From Bacteroidota bacterium (GTDB taxonomy: Bacteria; Bacteroidota; Rhodothermia; Balneolales; Balneolaceae), in the NCBI GenBank assembly GCA_003045995.1, contig PZPG01000005.1, forward strand, positions 8,831 through 52,557: a stretch of 43,727 nt of DNA, written 5' to 3'. The translations under genes and the position numbers were made by a program. Shown piece after piece: positions 35,890-43,727 of this stretch (the first letter of the stretch is position 1; the number at the start of each line of letters is the position of its first letter). The notes under the pieces are model-generated. The model ran no database searches, had not been told where the DNA came from, and worked only from the letters and a program-made list of their open reading frames with translations.

Positions 35890-38800
35890 ATGAATATAAC
35901 CAAGCTTTCTGTCGACCGTCCTGTCGCAACCGTGATGGTGTTTTTGATTATTCTGGTCCTGGGCTTTGCAGGATTTCGGTTTCTTCCTGTAGATCTGCTG
36001 CCGCCGATCGAGTACCCTCGGTTGAGTGTTTCCGTGAGTTATCCGAATGCGGGCCCGGAAGAGGTGGAAACGATTATCACCGATCAACTGGAGAATGCAC
36101 TGTCGGGGGTGGCGAATCTGGAGCGTATGACCTCCAACTCGTCGGAAGGGAATAGCTGGGTGAGTCTCAATTTCTCCCGGAATACGAATATGGATGAGGC
36201 GGCGAATGATGTTCGTGCTGCGTTGGATCGGGTGCGGCGAAGTTTACCGGAGGAGGCGGATGCCCCACGAGTCCGGAAGTTTGATCCGAATGATTCGCCG
36301 ATTGTGGTGTTGGGGGCAGAATCGTTCCGACCCCTGGATGAACTGACTCGAATTCTGGAGCGGGACATCAGCAAGCGGATCGAGCAGGTGCCGGGAGTGG
36401 GTGCGATTGACGTCTGGGGGGGAGTGTACCGGGAGATTCGGGTGGATTTAAAGCGGGACCGACTGATTGCGACTGGACTTACGGCTTTGGATGTACGGAA
36501 TGCGCTGGTCAGTGAAAATAGCACATTGCCGGGCGGGGATGTGAAGGATGGTCTTTCACAGCTCTATATTCGAACGCTGGGTGAGTTTACGTCGATGGAT
36601 CAGATCTCGGAAACGATCATTCGTACGGTGGATGGGAAGCCGATCCGCGTAAAAGATGTAGCGGAGGTGAGGGACGATTACCAGGAGATCGGACGCCTGG
36701 TGTGGATTAACAATACGCCGATGGTGCGTTTGGGGATCCGGAAGCAAACCGGCGCAAACACCGTGGCTGTGTCGGAGGGAATTCAGAAAGAGATCGATCG
36801 AATTAACCTGGAGCGAGATGATCTGAAGCTTACAGTTGTGACCGATCAAAGCACGTTTATACAGAATTCGATCGACAATGTGCAACAGTCGGCTGTTTGG
36901 GGGGCGTTGCTTGCGATTTTTATCCTTTATTTGTTCCTGCGCAACGGTTCCACGACGTTTATCATTTCACTTGCGATTCCGGTGTCACTGATTGCCACCT
37001 TTGGACTTCTCTACTTCAACGGATTAACGCTGAATCAGATGAGTTTTGGGGGGCTTGCGCTTGGAATCGGGTTGATTGTGGACAACGCGATTGTGGTTCT
37101 TGAAAATATTGTAAGGCAACGAAATCGCGGAGAATCCCTCCGGAACAGCTCTCTTACCGGAACGCGGGAAGTACGGGGAGCCATCATTGCGTCGACTCTT
37201 ACCACATCCGTTATATTTATTCCTGTAGTATTTATGCAAACGGTAACGGGGTCGTTGTTTCAGCAGCTTGCGCTTGTTGTAGTGTTTTCGCTGTTTTGTT
37301 CCCTGTTTGTCGCACTGTCTCTGGTGCCAATGCTTGCTTCTAAAATCATGACGGTTCGACCGTTTCATCGGGGTGATGGAAGTGCTATTGCAGGTGATAG
37401 AGGTCTGGCTGAAGAAAATCCTACGCCCGAGGGCAACAAAAGAGCTCGCCCGTTACGACTGGCCGGCGTTCAGCGGTTTTTGGCTGCGATGGAGAACTGG
37501 TATGCGGATGTGCTGGAGCGCGCAATCGGTCGGAAGGGTCTGATTTATGGGGCAACGCTTGTGTTGGTTTTACTTTCGGCGTACGGGGCCACTTGGATTC
37601 CGGCAGAGCTTGCTCCGCAAACGGAGGCAGATGAGGTAGAGATTGAGTTTAATTTGTCGCAGGGTATGAACATTGCCGCCTCGTATGAGTATTTGAAGGA
37701 GCTGGAGGCAAAGGTAATTGATCTGATTCCAAAGGATGAGATCCAGTTTTTTACGTCGGATGTTCGTGGTGGTGAGGCGGAAATTGAGATTGCCATGAAG
37801 GAGCAAGGCGAACGAACGATGAGTACCTATGAGCTTGCAGATCAGATGCGGGATCAGATCGAGGGGACCATTCCGGGTGGCGAATTTCGGGTTCGGGCGC
37901 AGACAGGATTGTGGATATTACGGCGTATTTTTGGAGGGGGAGGGGATGATGCGATTCAAATGGAGCTACGTGGATACGACTTAAACTTGGCTGACCAGCT
38001 GGCAGATGACATTGTGGCTCGAATGGAGAGGATTCCAGGGGTTCGCGGAGCACAGTCGGGTCGTCGTGAGGGTCGACCAGAACAGAATATCATTTTTGAT
38101 CGGGAGAAGATTGCCGCACTTGGGTTAACCGCAAGGGATGTGGCTCAAGCGATTCAATCGAATGTGGGCGGAGTCAGGGCCGGTGTTTTTCGTGATGGTG
38201 GGGATGAATATGATATCACGGTGCGGCTACGAGAGGCGGATCGGTTTAGTACACTCGATATTGAGAATATCTCTGTACGATCGGCGACCGGAGATGTGAT
38301 TCCACTAAGTAGTGTGATTCGGCAGGAACCTTCACGCGGTCCAACATCGATCGGTCGGGTGAATGGTCAGCGATATACCACAATTTCGGCGAATCTGGAG
38401 GAGGGAGTGACGTTGAGTGAAGCCGTGGAGGCGATTCGTGCTGAATTGTCGACCATGGTGTTACCGGATGGCTTTTCGATTGTGTATGGTGGCGAATATG
38501 AAGAGCAGCAAAAGGCGCAGCGTGATTTTTTGGTTTCGATCGTGCTGGCAATTGTGCTGATCTACATGGTGATGGCTGCACAATTTGAGCGGTTGATCGA
38601 TCCTCTGATAGTGATGTTTTCGGTTCCTGTGGCCATGATTGGTGTGGTACCGATGCTTTTGGCTACCGGAACGTCGTTTAATATGCAAAGTATTATGGGG
38701 CTAATGATGCTGATCGGCATCGTGGTCAATAACGCCATTGTATTGGTGGATTACATCAATCTGATGCGCAGAGAGAAGGGAATGCCTGTATATGAAGCGG

Positions 38801-39105
38801 TGGTAGAATCGGCGCGGCGACGTCTGCGTCCGATTTTAATGACCACATTAACTACCGTACTTGCACTGCTTCCACTCTCTTTTGGACTGGGTGCCGGAGG
38901 GGAAATTCAGGCATCCCTTGCCCGTGTGGTAATTGGCGGGCTGGCCGCATCAACCCTGGTTACCCTGCTTCTAATTCCGGTGGTCTATTTAAGTATCGAC
39001 CGAATTCGCGTGATGGTACGAGAACGACGAGAGCTGCGTGAGCGAAATGCAGGAGAGGTAATTAGCCCTGATTTTGGTTTTGAAGGATCAGCCACATCCA
39101 AATAA
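35890..39105 (+). CDS. RND-family efflux pump, inner-membrane subunit
   Basis: This 1071-aa HAE1-type transporter is of AcrB length with two six-helix halves, each followed by a large periplasmic loop. The first helix is followed by FRFLPVDLLPPIEYPRLSV. TM4 holds the proton-relay site as VDNAIVVLEN (Asp398, Asn399), one acidic residue instead of AcrB's pair, and TM10 reads NNAIVLVDYI. A charged, low-complexity segment lies in the central cytoplasmic loop (about 495-520). No outer-membrane channel gene follows. The last 44 bp overlap the convergent DUF2752 gene. Confidence 0.93.
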   Translation: MNITKLSVDRPVATVMVFLIILVLGFAGFRFLPVDLLPPIEYPRLSVSVSYPNAGPEEVETIITDQLENALSGVANLERMTSNSSEGNSWVSLNFSRNTNMDEAANDVRAALDRVRRSLPEEADAPRVRKFDPNDSPIVVLGAESFRPLDELTRILERDISKRIEQVPGVGAIDVWGGVYREIRVDLKRDRLIATGLTALDVRNALVSENSTLPGGDVKDGLSQLYIRTLGEFTSMDQISETIIRTVDGKPIRVKDVAEVRDDYQEIGRLVWINNTPMVRLGIRKQTGANTVAVSEGIQKEIDRINLERDDLKLTVVTDQSTFIQNSIDNVQQSAVWGALLAIFILYLFLRNGSTTFIISLAIPVSLIATFGLLYFNGLTLNQMSFGGLALGIGLIVDNAIVVLENIVRQRNRGESLRNSSLTGTREVRGAIIASTLTTSVIFIPVVFMQTVTGSLFQQLALVVVFSLFCSLFVALSLVPMLASKIMTVRPFHRGDGSAIAGDRGLAEENPTPEGNKRARPLRLAGVQRFLAAMENWYADVLERAIGRKGLIYGATLVLVLLSAYGATWIPAELAPQTEADEVEIEFNLSQGMNIAASYEYLKELEAKVIDLIPKDEIQFFTSDVRGGEAEIEIAMKEQGERTMSTYELADQMRDQIEGTIPGGEFRVRAQTGLWILRRIFGGGGDDAIQMELRGYDLNLADQLADDIVARMERIPGVRGAQSGRREGRPEQNIIFDREKIAALGLTARDVAQAIQSNVGGVRAGVFRDGGDEYDITVRLREADRFSTLDIENISVRSATGDVIPLSSVIRQEPSRGPTSIGRVNGQRYTTISANLEEGVTLSEAVEAIRAELSTMVLPDGFSIVYGGEYEEQQKAQRDFLVSIVLAIVLIYMVMAAQFERLIDPLIVMFSVPVAMIGVVPMLLATGTSFNMQSIMGLMMLIGIVVNNAIVLVDYINLMRREKGMPVYEAVVESARRRLRPILMTTLTTVLALLPLSFGLGAGGEIQASLARVVIGGLAASTLVTLLLIPVVYLSIDRIRVMVRERRELRERNAGEVISPDFGFEGSATSK

Positions 39106-39481
39106 TTGCCATAATACTCAGGAGTGCCCATCGTAGTACGGGTTGATTTTGTAGCAATTTCTCGCCACTGGACACTACAGAATACAGAGAAATTTTTTTA
39201 CGTATCAAGTCCAGAATAGACCAAACGGGAAGAACCATCATACCCATTAACACAATGTACGCCAATGGGTTGAAGAGGCTGGATTGGATAGGATCGGAAG
39301 AAAGAATTTGTAAAATAGTGCGGGTTGTACCGCAAGATGGGCAGGGATAACCGGTTATGCTGTTAATAGGACAGACCAGAAGACCTGTGGTACTAGTTCG
39401 AACCCACCAAAGGTAAATAAACCCCGCAATCGAACCGCCCAGGGTGAGACGATAAAATGTACGGGGATTTACGCCTCTCAT
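39062..39481 (-). CDS. DUF2752 membrane protein
   Basis: The 139-aa protein has three predicted membrane helices and the diagnostic CPSCGTTR motif (47-54) after GYP, as in DUF2752. The function is unknown; the paired cysteines suggest a metal or redox role. It overlaps the 3' end of the RND pump gene by 44 bp on the opposite strand. It is followed upstream by a TM2-domain gene, a frequent neighbour of DUF2752 genes in this lineage. Confidence 0.85.
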   Translation of the reverse strand: MRGVNPRTFYRLTLGGSIAGFIYLWWVRTSTTGLLVCPINSITGYPCPSCGTTRTILQILSSDPIQSSLFNPLAYIVLMGMMVLPVWSILDLIRKKISLYSVVSSGEKLLQNQPVLRWALLSIMAIIWMWLILQNQNQG

Positions 39482-39509
39482 AACAGCCTTTACCTTATGG
39501 GATCACCTT

Positions 39510-39854
39510 TTAGAGAATCTGAAGTACCTGCTCAAAATTCACATCTTTGGCTCGACCCATAATTAGGAACCAATCAACAATCGTCCAGATTCCAAGGCCA
39601 CCACAAGTGAGTAGTTTAGCGATACCCAAACCAACATCGCCCACCACGAAACGGTCTACGCCAAACACCCCGGCAAGAAGAGAAATCACTAATAACAAAA
39701 CGGGATCTTTCATCGGAAGACTCATCAACCGGTACATCAGATCTTCGTCACCCTCTTTTAATTTTTGTGAGATGATGTGAAGTTGGTGTGGCTGAAAATA
39801 TTTGTTGTTCGCCATCATGTACAGATTTACTCTTTGCTGATTCTCCTTATTCAT
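39510..39854 (-). CDS. TM2-domain membrane protein
   Basis: The preferred start is the ATG at 39854 (MNKENQQRVNLYMM, 114 aa); a longer frame overlaps the WYL gene. The C-terminal half is a TM2 domain: two helices (LLLVISLLAGVFGVDRFVVG and LGIAKLLTCGGLGIWTIVDW) with the typical G-x-H/D-RF turn and a polar loop. The function is unknown. It lies 25 bp after the WYL regulator on the same strand and 28 bp before the DUF2752 gene. Confidence 0.85.
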   Translation of the reverse strand: MNKENQQRVNLYMMANNKYFQPHQLHIISQKLKEGDEDLMYRLMSLPMKDPVLLLVISLLAGVFGVDRFVVGDVGLGIAKLLTCGGLGIWTIVDWFLIMGRAKDVNFEQVLQIL

Positions 39855-39879
39855 AATTTTATCCTTTTCTTTCCTAATT

Positions 39880-40842
39880 TTAAAAGGGTTCGATGGATTT
39901 GGAAACTCTGTCAATCAAATCCCTTCGTTTCTGAATCAAGCTGTTCGGAGACTGAACGACCACCTTATCGCTAAACTGAAGCAACCACTGATTGAGAAAG
40001 TCTAGATTATCGAACCGAAGCTCAACCTTAATTATTTTAGAACTAACCGCCTCATACTTAATTATTTTCGTTGGTATATTCGCCTTAAACGCGCGATCTA
40101 TCGATTTATCGATGTGGAGTACCACTTTTTCTCCGAGGTTGCTAGAATTAAAAATAAGTGCTTCTGCGTTAAAATCGTCCGGGGTCTCAAAAATCTGATC
40201 CGTAACTGATAGATCAGTGATCTGATCGAGGATAAAATTACGGGTTTCACCTCGAATGTGTGAAAACCCGATCATATTCCAGTGATCTTTGTAAAACACA
40301 AGCAGATAGGGGTCGACCTTTCGGCGTGTCGTCTGGTTTTTTTTCAAACTCTTATAGGTAAACTGTATGGTTTGCTGCTCGGCAATGGCGGAACTGATGA
40401 GGTACCAGTTCCCTCCCTCTTTTTTTTCATGCCCGAAATTCAGAAATGGATCAACGATCGTCTTATTATGAAGTGAATTCATGAAGGCGCGCAACTTATC
40501 CGGCAACAGCTCCTTTACTTTGATTTCAACTCCTTTTGCATCATTCACCAGATTCCGGTCTACCTGGGATTTTACAAAGTTTAGACCTACCATAATGGTG
40601 GCTAACTCTCTCGTTGTGAACATCAACGGTGGAATATTGTACCCCGAAATCACACCATATCCCTTAAATGGATCGTGTGTAACCGGAACATTTAGTTCGG
40701 AAAGTGTATTCAGGTCTCTGTAAATCGTACGTTTGGTTACCCCAAACCGGTCTGCCAGCTCCTGTGCGGTTAGCCTCTCTTTGGATTGCTGAAGCATCAA
40801 GATCAGCTTCATCCTCCTCTCTGTACTTTTTAGTTTCGACAT
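39880..40842 (-). CDS. WYL-domain transcriptional regulator (YafY type)
   Basis: The 320-aa protein has an N-terminal DeoR-like winged helix (LTAQELADRFGVTKRTIYRD, about 24-43) and a WYL domain (about 135-215, including IQFTYKSLKKNQTTRRKVDPYLLVFYKDHWNMIGF described by its ends). C-terminal YafY-type extensions follow. WYL domains bind nucleic-acid or nucleotide ligands and control stress, repair or defence genes. It leads an apparent operon with the TM2 and DUF2752 genes. A sigma-70-like promoter lies just upstream. Confidence 0.88.
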   Translation of the reverse strand: MSKLKSTERRMKLILMLQQSKERLTAQELADRFGVTKRTIYRDLNTLSELNVPVTHDPFKGYGVISGYNIPPLMFTTRELATIMVGLNFVKSQVDRNLVNDAKGVEIKVKELLPDKLRAFMNSLHNKTIVDPFLNFGHEKKEGGNWYLISSAIAEQQTIQFTYKSLKKNQTTRRKVDPYLLVFYKDHWNMIGFSHIRGETRNFILDQITDLSVTDQIFETPDDFNAEALIFNSSNLGEKVVLHIDKSIDRAFKANIPTKIIKYEAVSSKIIKVELRFDNLDFLNQWLLQFSDKVVVQSPNSLIQKRRDLIDRVSKSIEPF

Positions 40843-40879
40843 ATGCTCACATTAGAATCCCATGTAAATATAGAAATCT

Positions 40880-40907
40880 AATATACATATTTGATGCCTT
40901 TTTTCAA
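40880..40907 (-). promoter_or_regulatory. Candidate sigma-70-type promoter for the WYL gene
   Basis: On the minus strand TTGAAA (40902-40907) is followed after 16 bp by TATATT (40880-40885), 38 bp before the start codon. This matches the general -35/-10 pattern. Bacteroidota-type promoters differ from this, so the call is tentative. Confidence 0.35.
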
Positions 40908-40912
40908 CTTTG

Positions 40913-41560
40913 TTATGCGTCCGGATTGGTAAGCTTCACCAGCGCTTTCCCTTCATAGAATGGTTCTTCTTCTCCAAATTGAAAGGATCGGATCTCTGCT
41001 TCAACCGGATAGGGCGCGTCCTTCAACTCTTTGCGGATATCCTCCGCACCTTTCCAGAGGAGGATCGTTTCCCACCCTGAATTACGCACTTTTTGAAGCA
41101 GGTCGGGGATTTTAAAGGCGTGCTTTGAAACAATCCCACAATCTGGTTGCAGCTGGTGCAATGCAATACTTTGAGCGACTGTTCCTGTATTTCTAAGGCC
41201 GCATTCGGATATAATAGCTTCAACTACACGAATCTTTTTGCGAACATTATCATTCAGAATCCACCGTGTTCCTGGAGTTTGTATGGCCAGGGGTATTCCG
41301 GGAAGCCCCCCTCCTGTTCCGGCATCCACCCAGCAGCTATGGAGGTCGATCCATCCCAAAGGCACTGGAAGTAGTGAATGAACAATATGTTCCCGAATTG
41401 TTTCACGTGAAACATTTCGGCTCATGATATTGATTTTCTGATTCCATATGAGAACTTGATCGATATATCTTTCAAGTGCAGTTTCTCTTTTTTGATAAAT
41501 CTCTCGCGCTTTTTTTAGGATATCCACGCCTACCGGTTTCTCTATCACAGAATGTTTCAC
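40913..41560 (-). CDS. rsmG: 16S rRNA (guanine527-N7)-methyltransferase RsmG
   Basis: The 215-aa enzyme (GidB) methylates G527 of 16S rRNA; its loss gives low-level streptomycin resistance. Key segments are WNQKINIMSRN (39-49) and the SAM-binding VDAGTGGGLPGIP (78-90). The start is GTG (41558-41560), supported by a strong TAGGAGG six bases upstream. That GTG is itself part of a parS-like sequence. Residues 49-54 (NVSRET) are encoded by a perfect parS. It follows mnmG with 10 bp between stop and start, the classic gidAB arrangement. Confidence 0.94.
   Translation of the reverse strand: MKHSVIEKPVGVDILKKAREIYQKRETALERYIDQVLIWNQKINIMSRNVSRETIREHIVHSLLPVPLGWIDLHSCWVDAGTGGGLPGIPLAIQTPGTRWILNDNVRKKIRVVEAIISECGLRNTGTVAQSIALHQLQPDCGIVSKHAFKIPDLLQKVRNSGWETILLWKGAEDIRKELKDAPYPVEAEIRSFQFGEEEPFYEGKALVKLTNPDA
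41399..41414. promoter_or_regulatory. parS: parS site (perfect 16-mer) inside rsmG
   Basis: TGTTTCACGTGAAACA matches the known ParB-binding parS consensus at all 16 positions and is a perfect palindrome. It lies in the rsmG coding sequence, encoding the NVSRET segment. ParB-CTP clamps load at such sites to organise and segregate the origin region. Confidence 0.9.
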
Positions 41561-41568
41561 GTGAAACC
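41553..41568. promoter_or_regulatory. parS: Second parS-like site over the rsmG start codon
   Basis: TGTTTCACGTGAAACC matches parS at 15 of 16 positions and lies 154 bp from the first site. It covers the GTG start of rsmG and touches its Shine-Dalgarno sequence, so ParB binding could affect transcription or initiation there. Confidence 0.8.
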
Positions 41569-41570
41569 TC

Positions 41571-43466
41571 CTACTGTTTCAGGTAGATCATCAGTACCGA
41601 CAAATCACTAGCCGACACACCACTAATTCGGGAAGCCTGCCCAATCGTCTCGGGTCTGATCTTTGTAAGCTTGATTCGTCCTTCAGAGGACAGACTTTTA
41701 ATCCGCTCATAGTTCAGTTGCTCCGGTATCCGGGTGTTCTCCTTTTGGCTTAGTTCATGAACCATCTCAAACTCTCTTTTGATGTACCCCTCATATTTCA
41801 GCTGGATTTCCACCTGCTCAATTACTTCGTTGGACGTCGTGATCTCATCTACCTTCTCTTTCAGATTGCTGTCCGCTCCGATGATGTCACCAAGACTTAA
41901 TTGGGGTCTAGGGACAAGAGATCGGGCTTTCATGGGCTGAGGTAGTTTTGCTGTACCTTTTTCCTCGAGCATTGGATCTAAAACCTCTGGTCGAACCGTG
42001 TAGTCCGAGACAAGCTGAAACAAAAGATCGATCTCCTCCTTTTTCTTTCGATATCGCATCACACGCTCCTCCCCTGCTAATCCAATTTTATACCCCAGTT
42101 CTGTAAGGCGGAGGTCGGCATTGTCTTGTCGTAGTAAAATTCTGTGTTCGGCACGGGATGTGAACATACGATAGGGTTCTTCTGTACCTTTGTTGATTAG
42201 GTCATCAATCAATACCCCAATATATGCTTCGGATCGTTGCAAAATAAACGGCTCCGCATTGTCGACATATCTTGCTGCATTGATTCCAGCCATTAACCCT
42301 TGGCAGGCAGCTTCCTCATACCCTGTTGTTCCATTGATCTGTCCCGCAAAAAACAATCCGCTTACCTTTTTGGTTTCTAAGGTGCGCTTGATCTGATACG
42401 GCGGAAAATAGTCGTATTCAATAGCGTATCCAGGTCGTAACATCACCACATTTTGAAACCCTGGAATTCTTCTAAGTGATTGGTACTGAACGTCTTCCGG
42501 TAATGATGTGGAAAATCCATTCAGATACATTTCGTAGGTATTCCAACCCTCGGGTTCCAGAAACAACTGATGCCGATCACGGTCTGCAAAACGATGAATT
42601 TTATCCTCAATGCTCGGGCAGTAACGTGGCCCAACTGATTTGATCCGACCATTGAACATGGGGCTTCTGTCGAAACCTTCACGAAGATTGTTGTGAACCT
42701 CCGGGTTTGTATATCCGATCCAACATGTAAGCTGATCATCCAATGACGGTAGTTGATCCGTCATGAATGAGAAAGGCGATGGATTTGCATCTCCATACTG
42801 GATTTCAAGTTGATCGTAATCGACCGATCGTCCATCTAGCCGTGGCGGTGTTCCCGTTTTTAACCGTCCCACATCAAACCCGAGTTTTACTAAGGATGCA
42901 GTAATTCCAACGGAGGCTCTCTCCCCCGATCGTCCGCCTCCATACTGAGATTCCCCAATATGAATGAGTCCGTTGAGGAATGTGCCACTCGTAAGAATCA
43001 CAGAACGTGCACGAAATTGTTGTCCCGTTTGCGTAACAACTCCTTCGATGGTTTTGCCCGAAGGGTCTGTGAGGAGATCGACGACGTGATCCTGGCGAAA
43101 ATGCAGCATGTCCAGTTTCTCGAGTTCCTCTCTCATGATTGAAGCATAGAGCATGCGATCACTTTGACATCGCGGACTCCACATGGCAGGGCCTTTGGAG
43201 CGATTCAACATTCGGAACTGCACACCACTCCGGTCACTCACAATTCCGCTGAGACCTCCAAGCGCATCGATCTCTCGAACAAGTTGTCCTTTTGCAACTC
43301 CTCCCATGGCCGGATTGCACGACATCTTTGCAATGGCATCCATATTCATTGTGATCATGAGCGTTTTCGCACCCATCGCGGCAGCAGCTCCGGCAGCCTC
43401 ACTGCCCGCATGCCCTGCCCCGACAACAATTACATCGTATGTTTGATGAAGATGACCCGTATTCAT
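41571..43466 (-). CDS. mnmG: tRNA uridine-5-carboxymethylaminomethyl modification enzyme MnmG
   Basis: The 631-aa FAD-dependent enzyme (GidA) forms the cmnm5U34 modification in tRNA with MnmE. It has the Rossmann GAGHAG (16-21) and the conserved [25 protein letters not shown] and [16 protein letters not shown] segments, described by their cores. The C-terminal helical domain ends SVLMIYLKQ. The length is standard. The start [16 protein letters not shown] fits the family. mnmE is not in the window. It is upstream of and coupled to rsmG. Confidence 0.96.
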   Translation of the reverse strand: MNTGHLHQTYDVIVVGAGHAGSEAAGAAAAMGAKTLMITMNMDAIAKMSCNPAMGGVAKGQLVREIDALGGLSGIVSDRSGVQFRMLNRSKGPAMWSPRCQSDRMLYASIMREELEKLDMLHFRQDHVVDLLTDPSGKTIEGVVTQTGQQFRARSVILTSGTFLNGLIHIGESQYGGGRSGERASVGITASLVKLGFDVGRLKTGTPPRLDGRSVDYDQLEIQYGDANPSPFSFMTDQLPSLDDQLTCWIGYTNPEVHNNLREGFDRSPMFNGRIKSVGPRYCPSIEDKIHRFADRDRHQLFLEPEGWNTYEMYLNGFSTSLPEDVQYQSLRRIPGFQNVVMLRPGYAIEYDYFPPYQIKRTLETKKVSGLFFAGQINGTTGYEEAACQGLMAGINAARYVDNAEPFILQRSEAYIGVLIDDLINKGTEEPYRMFTSRAEHRILLRQDNADLRLTELGYKIGLAGEERVMRYRKKKEEIDLLFQLVSDYTVRPEVLDPMLEEKGTAKLPQPMKARSLVPRPQLSLGDIIGADSNLKEKVDEITTSNEVIEQVEIQLKYEGYIKREFEMVHELSQKENTRIPEQLNYERIKSLSSEGRIKLTKIRPETIGQASRISGVSASDLSVLMIYLKQ

Positions 43467-43467
43467 G

Positions 43468-43477
43468 ATACTAGTAT
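43468..43477. repeat. Short palindrome at the mnmG start
   Basis: ATACTAGTAT is a perfect 10-bp palindrome directly upstream of the mnmG ATG (43464-43466), flanked by TTCAT and ATGAA, which extend the symmetry loosely. It may be a regulatory site or chance. Confidence 0.3.
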
Positions 43478-43510
43478 GTTATGAATCTGTTTTTAGAAAC
43501 TATTATAGTA

Positions 43511-43586
43511 CTCTGTACTTTGTTGATTCTATTGTCCTGTGGTGATACTATTTTCCTGTGGTGATACTACTGTCCTGTGGTGTTAC
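43511..43586 (-). repeat. 19-bp x4 tandem repeat upstream of mnmG
   Basis: Units 43530-43548, 43549-43567 and 43568-43586 are close copies of TATTGTCCTGTGGTGATAC. A fourth, decayed unit occupies 43511-43529. If a minus-strand gene ends at 43583, its TAA stop lies in the unit nearest that gene, as in the other arrays. Confidence 0.85.
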
Positions 43587-43727
43587 ACTATTCTGTAATC
43601 CGTTCTCGTTCCCTTCAACGTGTATTTTCTTCCAATAATATGAGATATTCTACTATCTTCATGTATGGGGTTGGCGCTGAACTCCGAGAGATTGCCGGAG
43701 TTGGAGATTGTTGAAGTTGGAGATTGT
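43583..43727 (-). CDS. Possible C-terminal fragment of a gene running off the right edge
   Basis: A minus-strand frame is open from the edge to a TAA at 43583-43585 (48 codons), ending HIIGRKYTLKGTRTDYRIV. I do not recognise it. The main support is indirect: the TAA begins a 19-bp tandem array, as at nine other gene ends here. A different frame (ending YLILLEENTR, stop near 43616) is also open from the edge, so the call is weak. Confidence 0.25.
   Translation of the reverse strand, partial: QSPTSTISNSGNLSEFSANPIHEDSRISHIIGRKYTLKGTRTDYRIV
43679..43726. repeat. 16-bp x3 tandem repeat at the right edge
   Basis: Units GAACTCCGAGAGATTG (43679-43694), CCGGAGTTGGAGATTG (43695-43710) and TTGAAGTTGGAGATTG (43711-43726) are in tandem and may continue past the window. 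Two units share 13 of 16 bases. Confidence 0.75.

Overview
This window looks like chromosomal DNA from a member of the Balneolota/Rhodothermota/Bacteroidota side of the FCB group. The clearest marker is the ribosomal operon rpmB-rpmG followed by a DUF4295 gene, an arrangement known mainly from that lineage. Other fits are a short GyrB without the proteobacterial insertion, a Cys-poor bL33 and secreted S9 and M28 peptidases. The lineage is an inference; no rRNA gene is present. Nearly all of the window is housekeeping DNA, with no insertion sequence, prophage, CRISPR array or tRNA that I can see.

Layout, left to right. 1-8.3 kb: arcA (-), a SirB1-family transglutaminase-like gene (+), a MarR-type regulator in operon with a two-domain glycosyltransferase/TPR protein (-), then scpA and an M28 peptidase (+). 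8.4-14.1 kb: a secreted TPR-CHAT protease-like protein, ftsY and a CDP-alcohol phosphatidyltransferase (-), then a Nudix hydrolase (+). 14.2-19.8 kb: an unknown two-gene HTH operon, then gyrA and gyrB (all -). 20.2-29.5 kb (+): rpmB-rpmG-DUF4295, yqeY-cvpA, tyrS, comEC, xseB, dxs, queA. 29.6-34.2 kb: an S9 peptidase coupled to a 73-residue unknown (-), a secreted alkaline phosphatase (+) and a membrane-anchored thioredoxin (-). 34.5-39.1 kb: an RND efflux adaptor and pump (+). 39.0-43.5 kb (-): DUF2752, TM2 and WYL-regulator genes, then rsmG and mnmG. A fragment of one more minus-strand gene may lie at the right edge.

The most unusual feature is not a gene. Short tandem repeats with units of 12-19 bp sit at gene ends, and in most cases the stop codon lies inside the first unit. 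Clear cases are arcA (15 bp x4), SirB1 (19 bp x2), the phosphatidyltransferase (14 bp x7, nearly filling the gap to ftsY), Nudix (15 bp x2), a 93-aa unknown (17 bp x3), gyrA (17 bp x3, plus another 17 bp x2), xseB (13 bp x2), the RND adaptor (17 bp x2) and, probably, the edge gene (19 bp x4). The unit sequence differs at every locus, so each array arose locally and is not a dispersed element. Inside genes the same kind of expansion appears as in-frame linkers: 18 bp x15 in the glycosyltransferase, 30 bp x4 in comEC, 12 bp x4 in cvpA and 21 bp x2.5 in the M28 gene.

The second notable feature is a pair of parS-type ParB sites in rsmG, one a perfect 16-mer inside the coding sequence and the other overlapping the start codon. 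They suggest that this segment lies in the origin-proximal, ParB-organised part of the chromosome.
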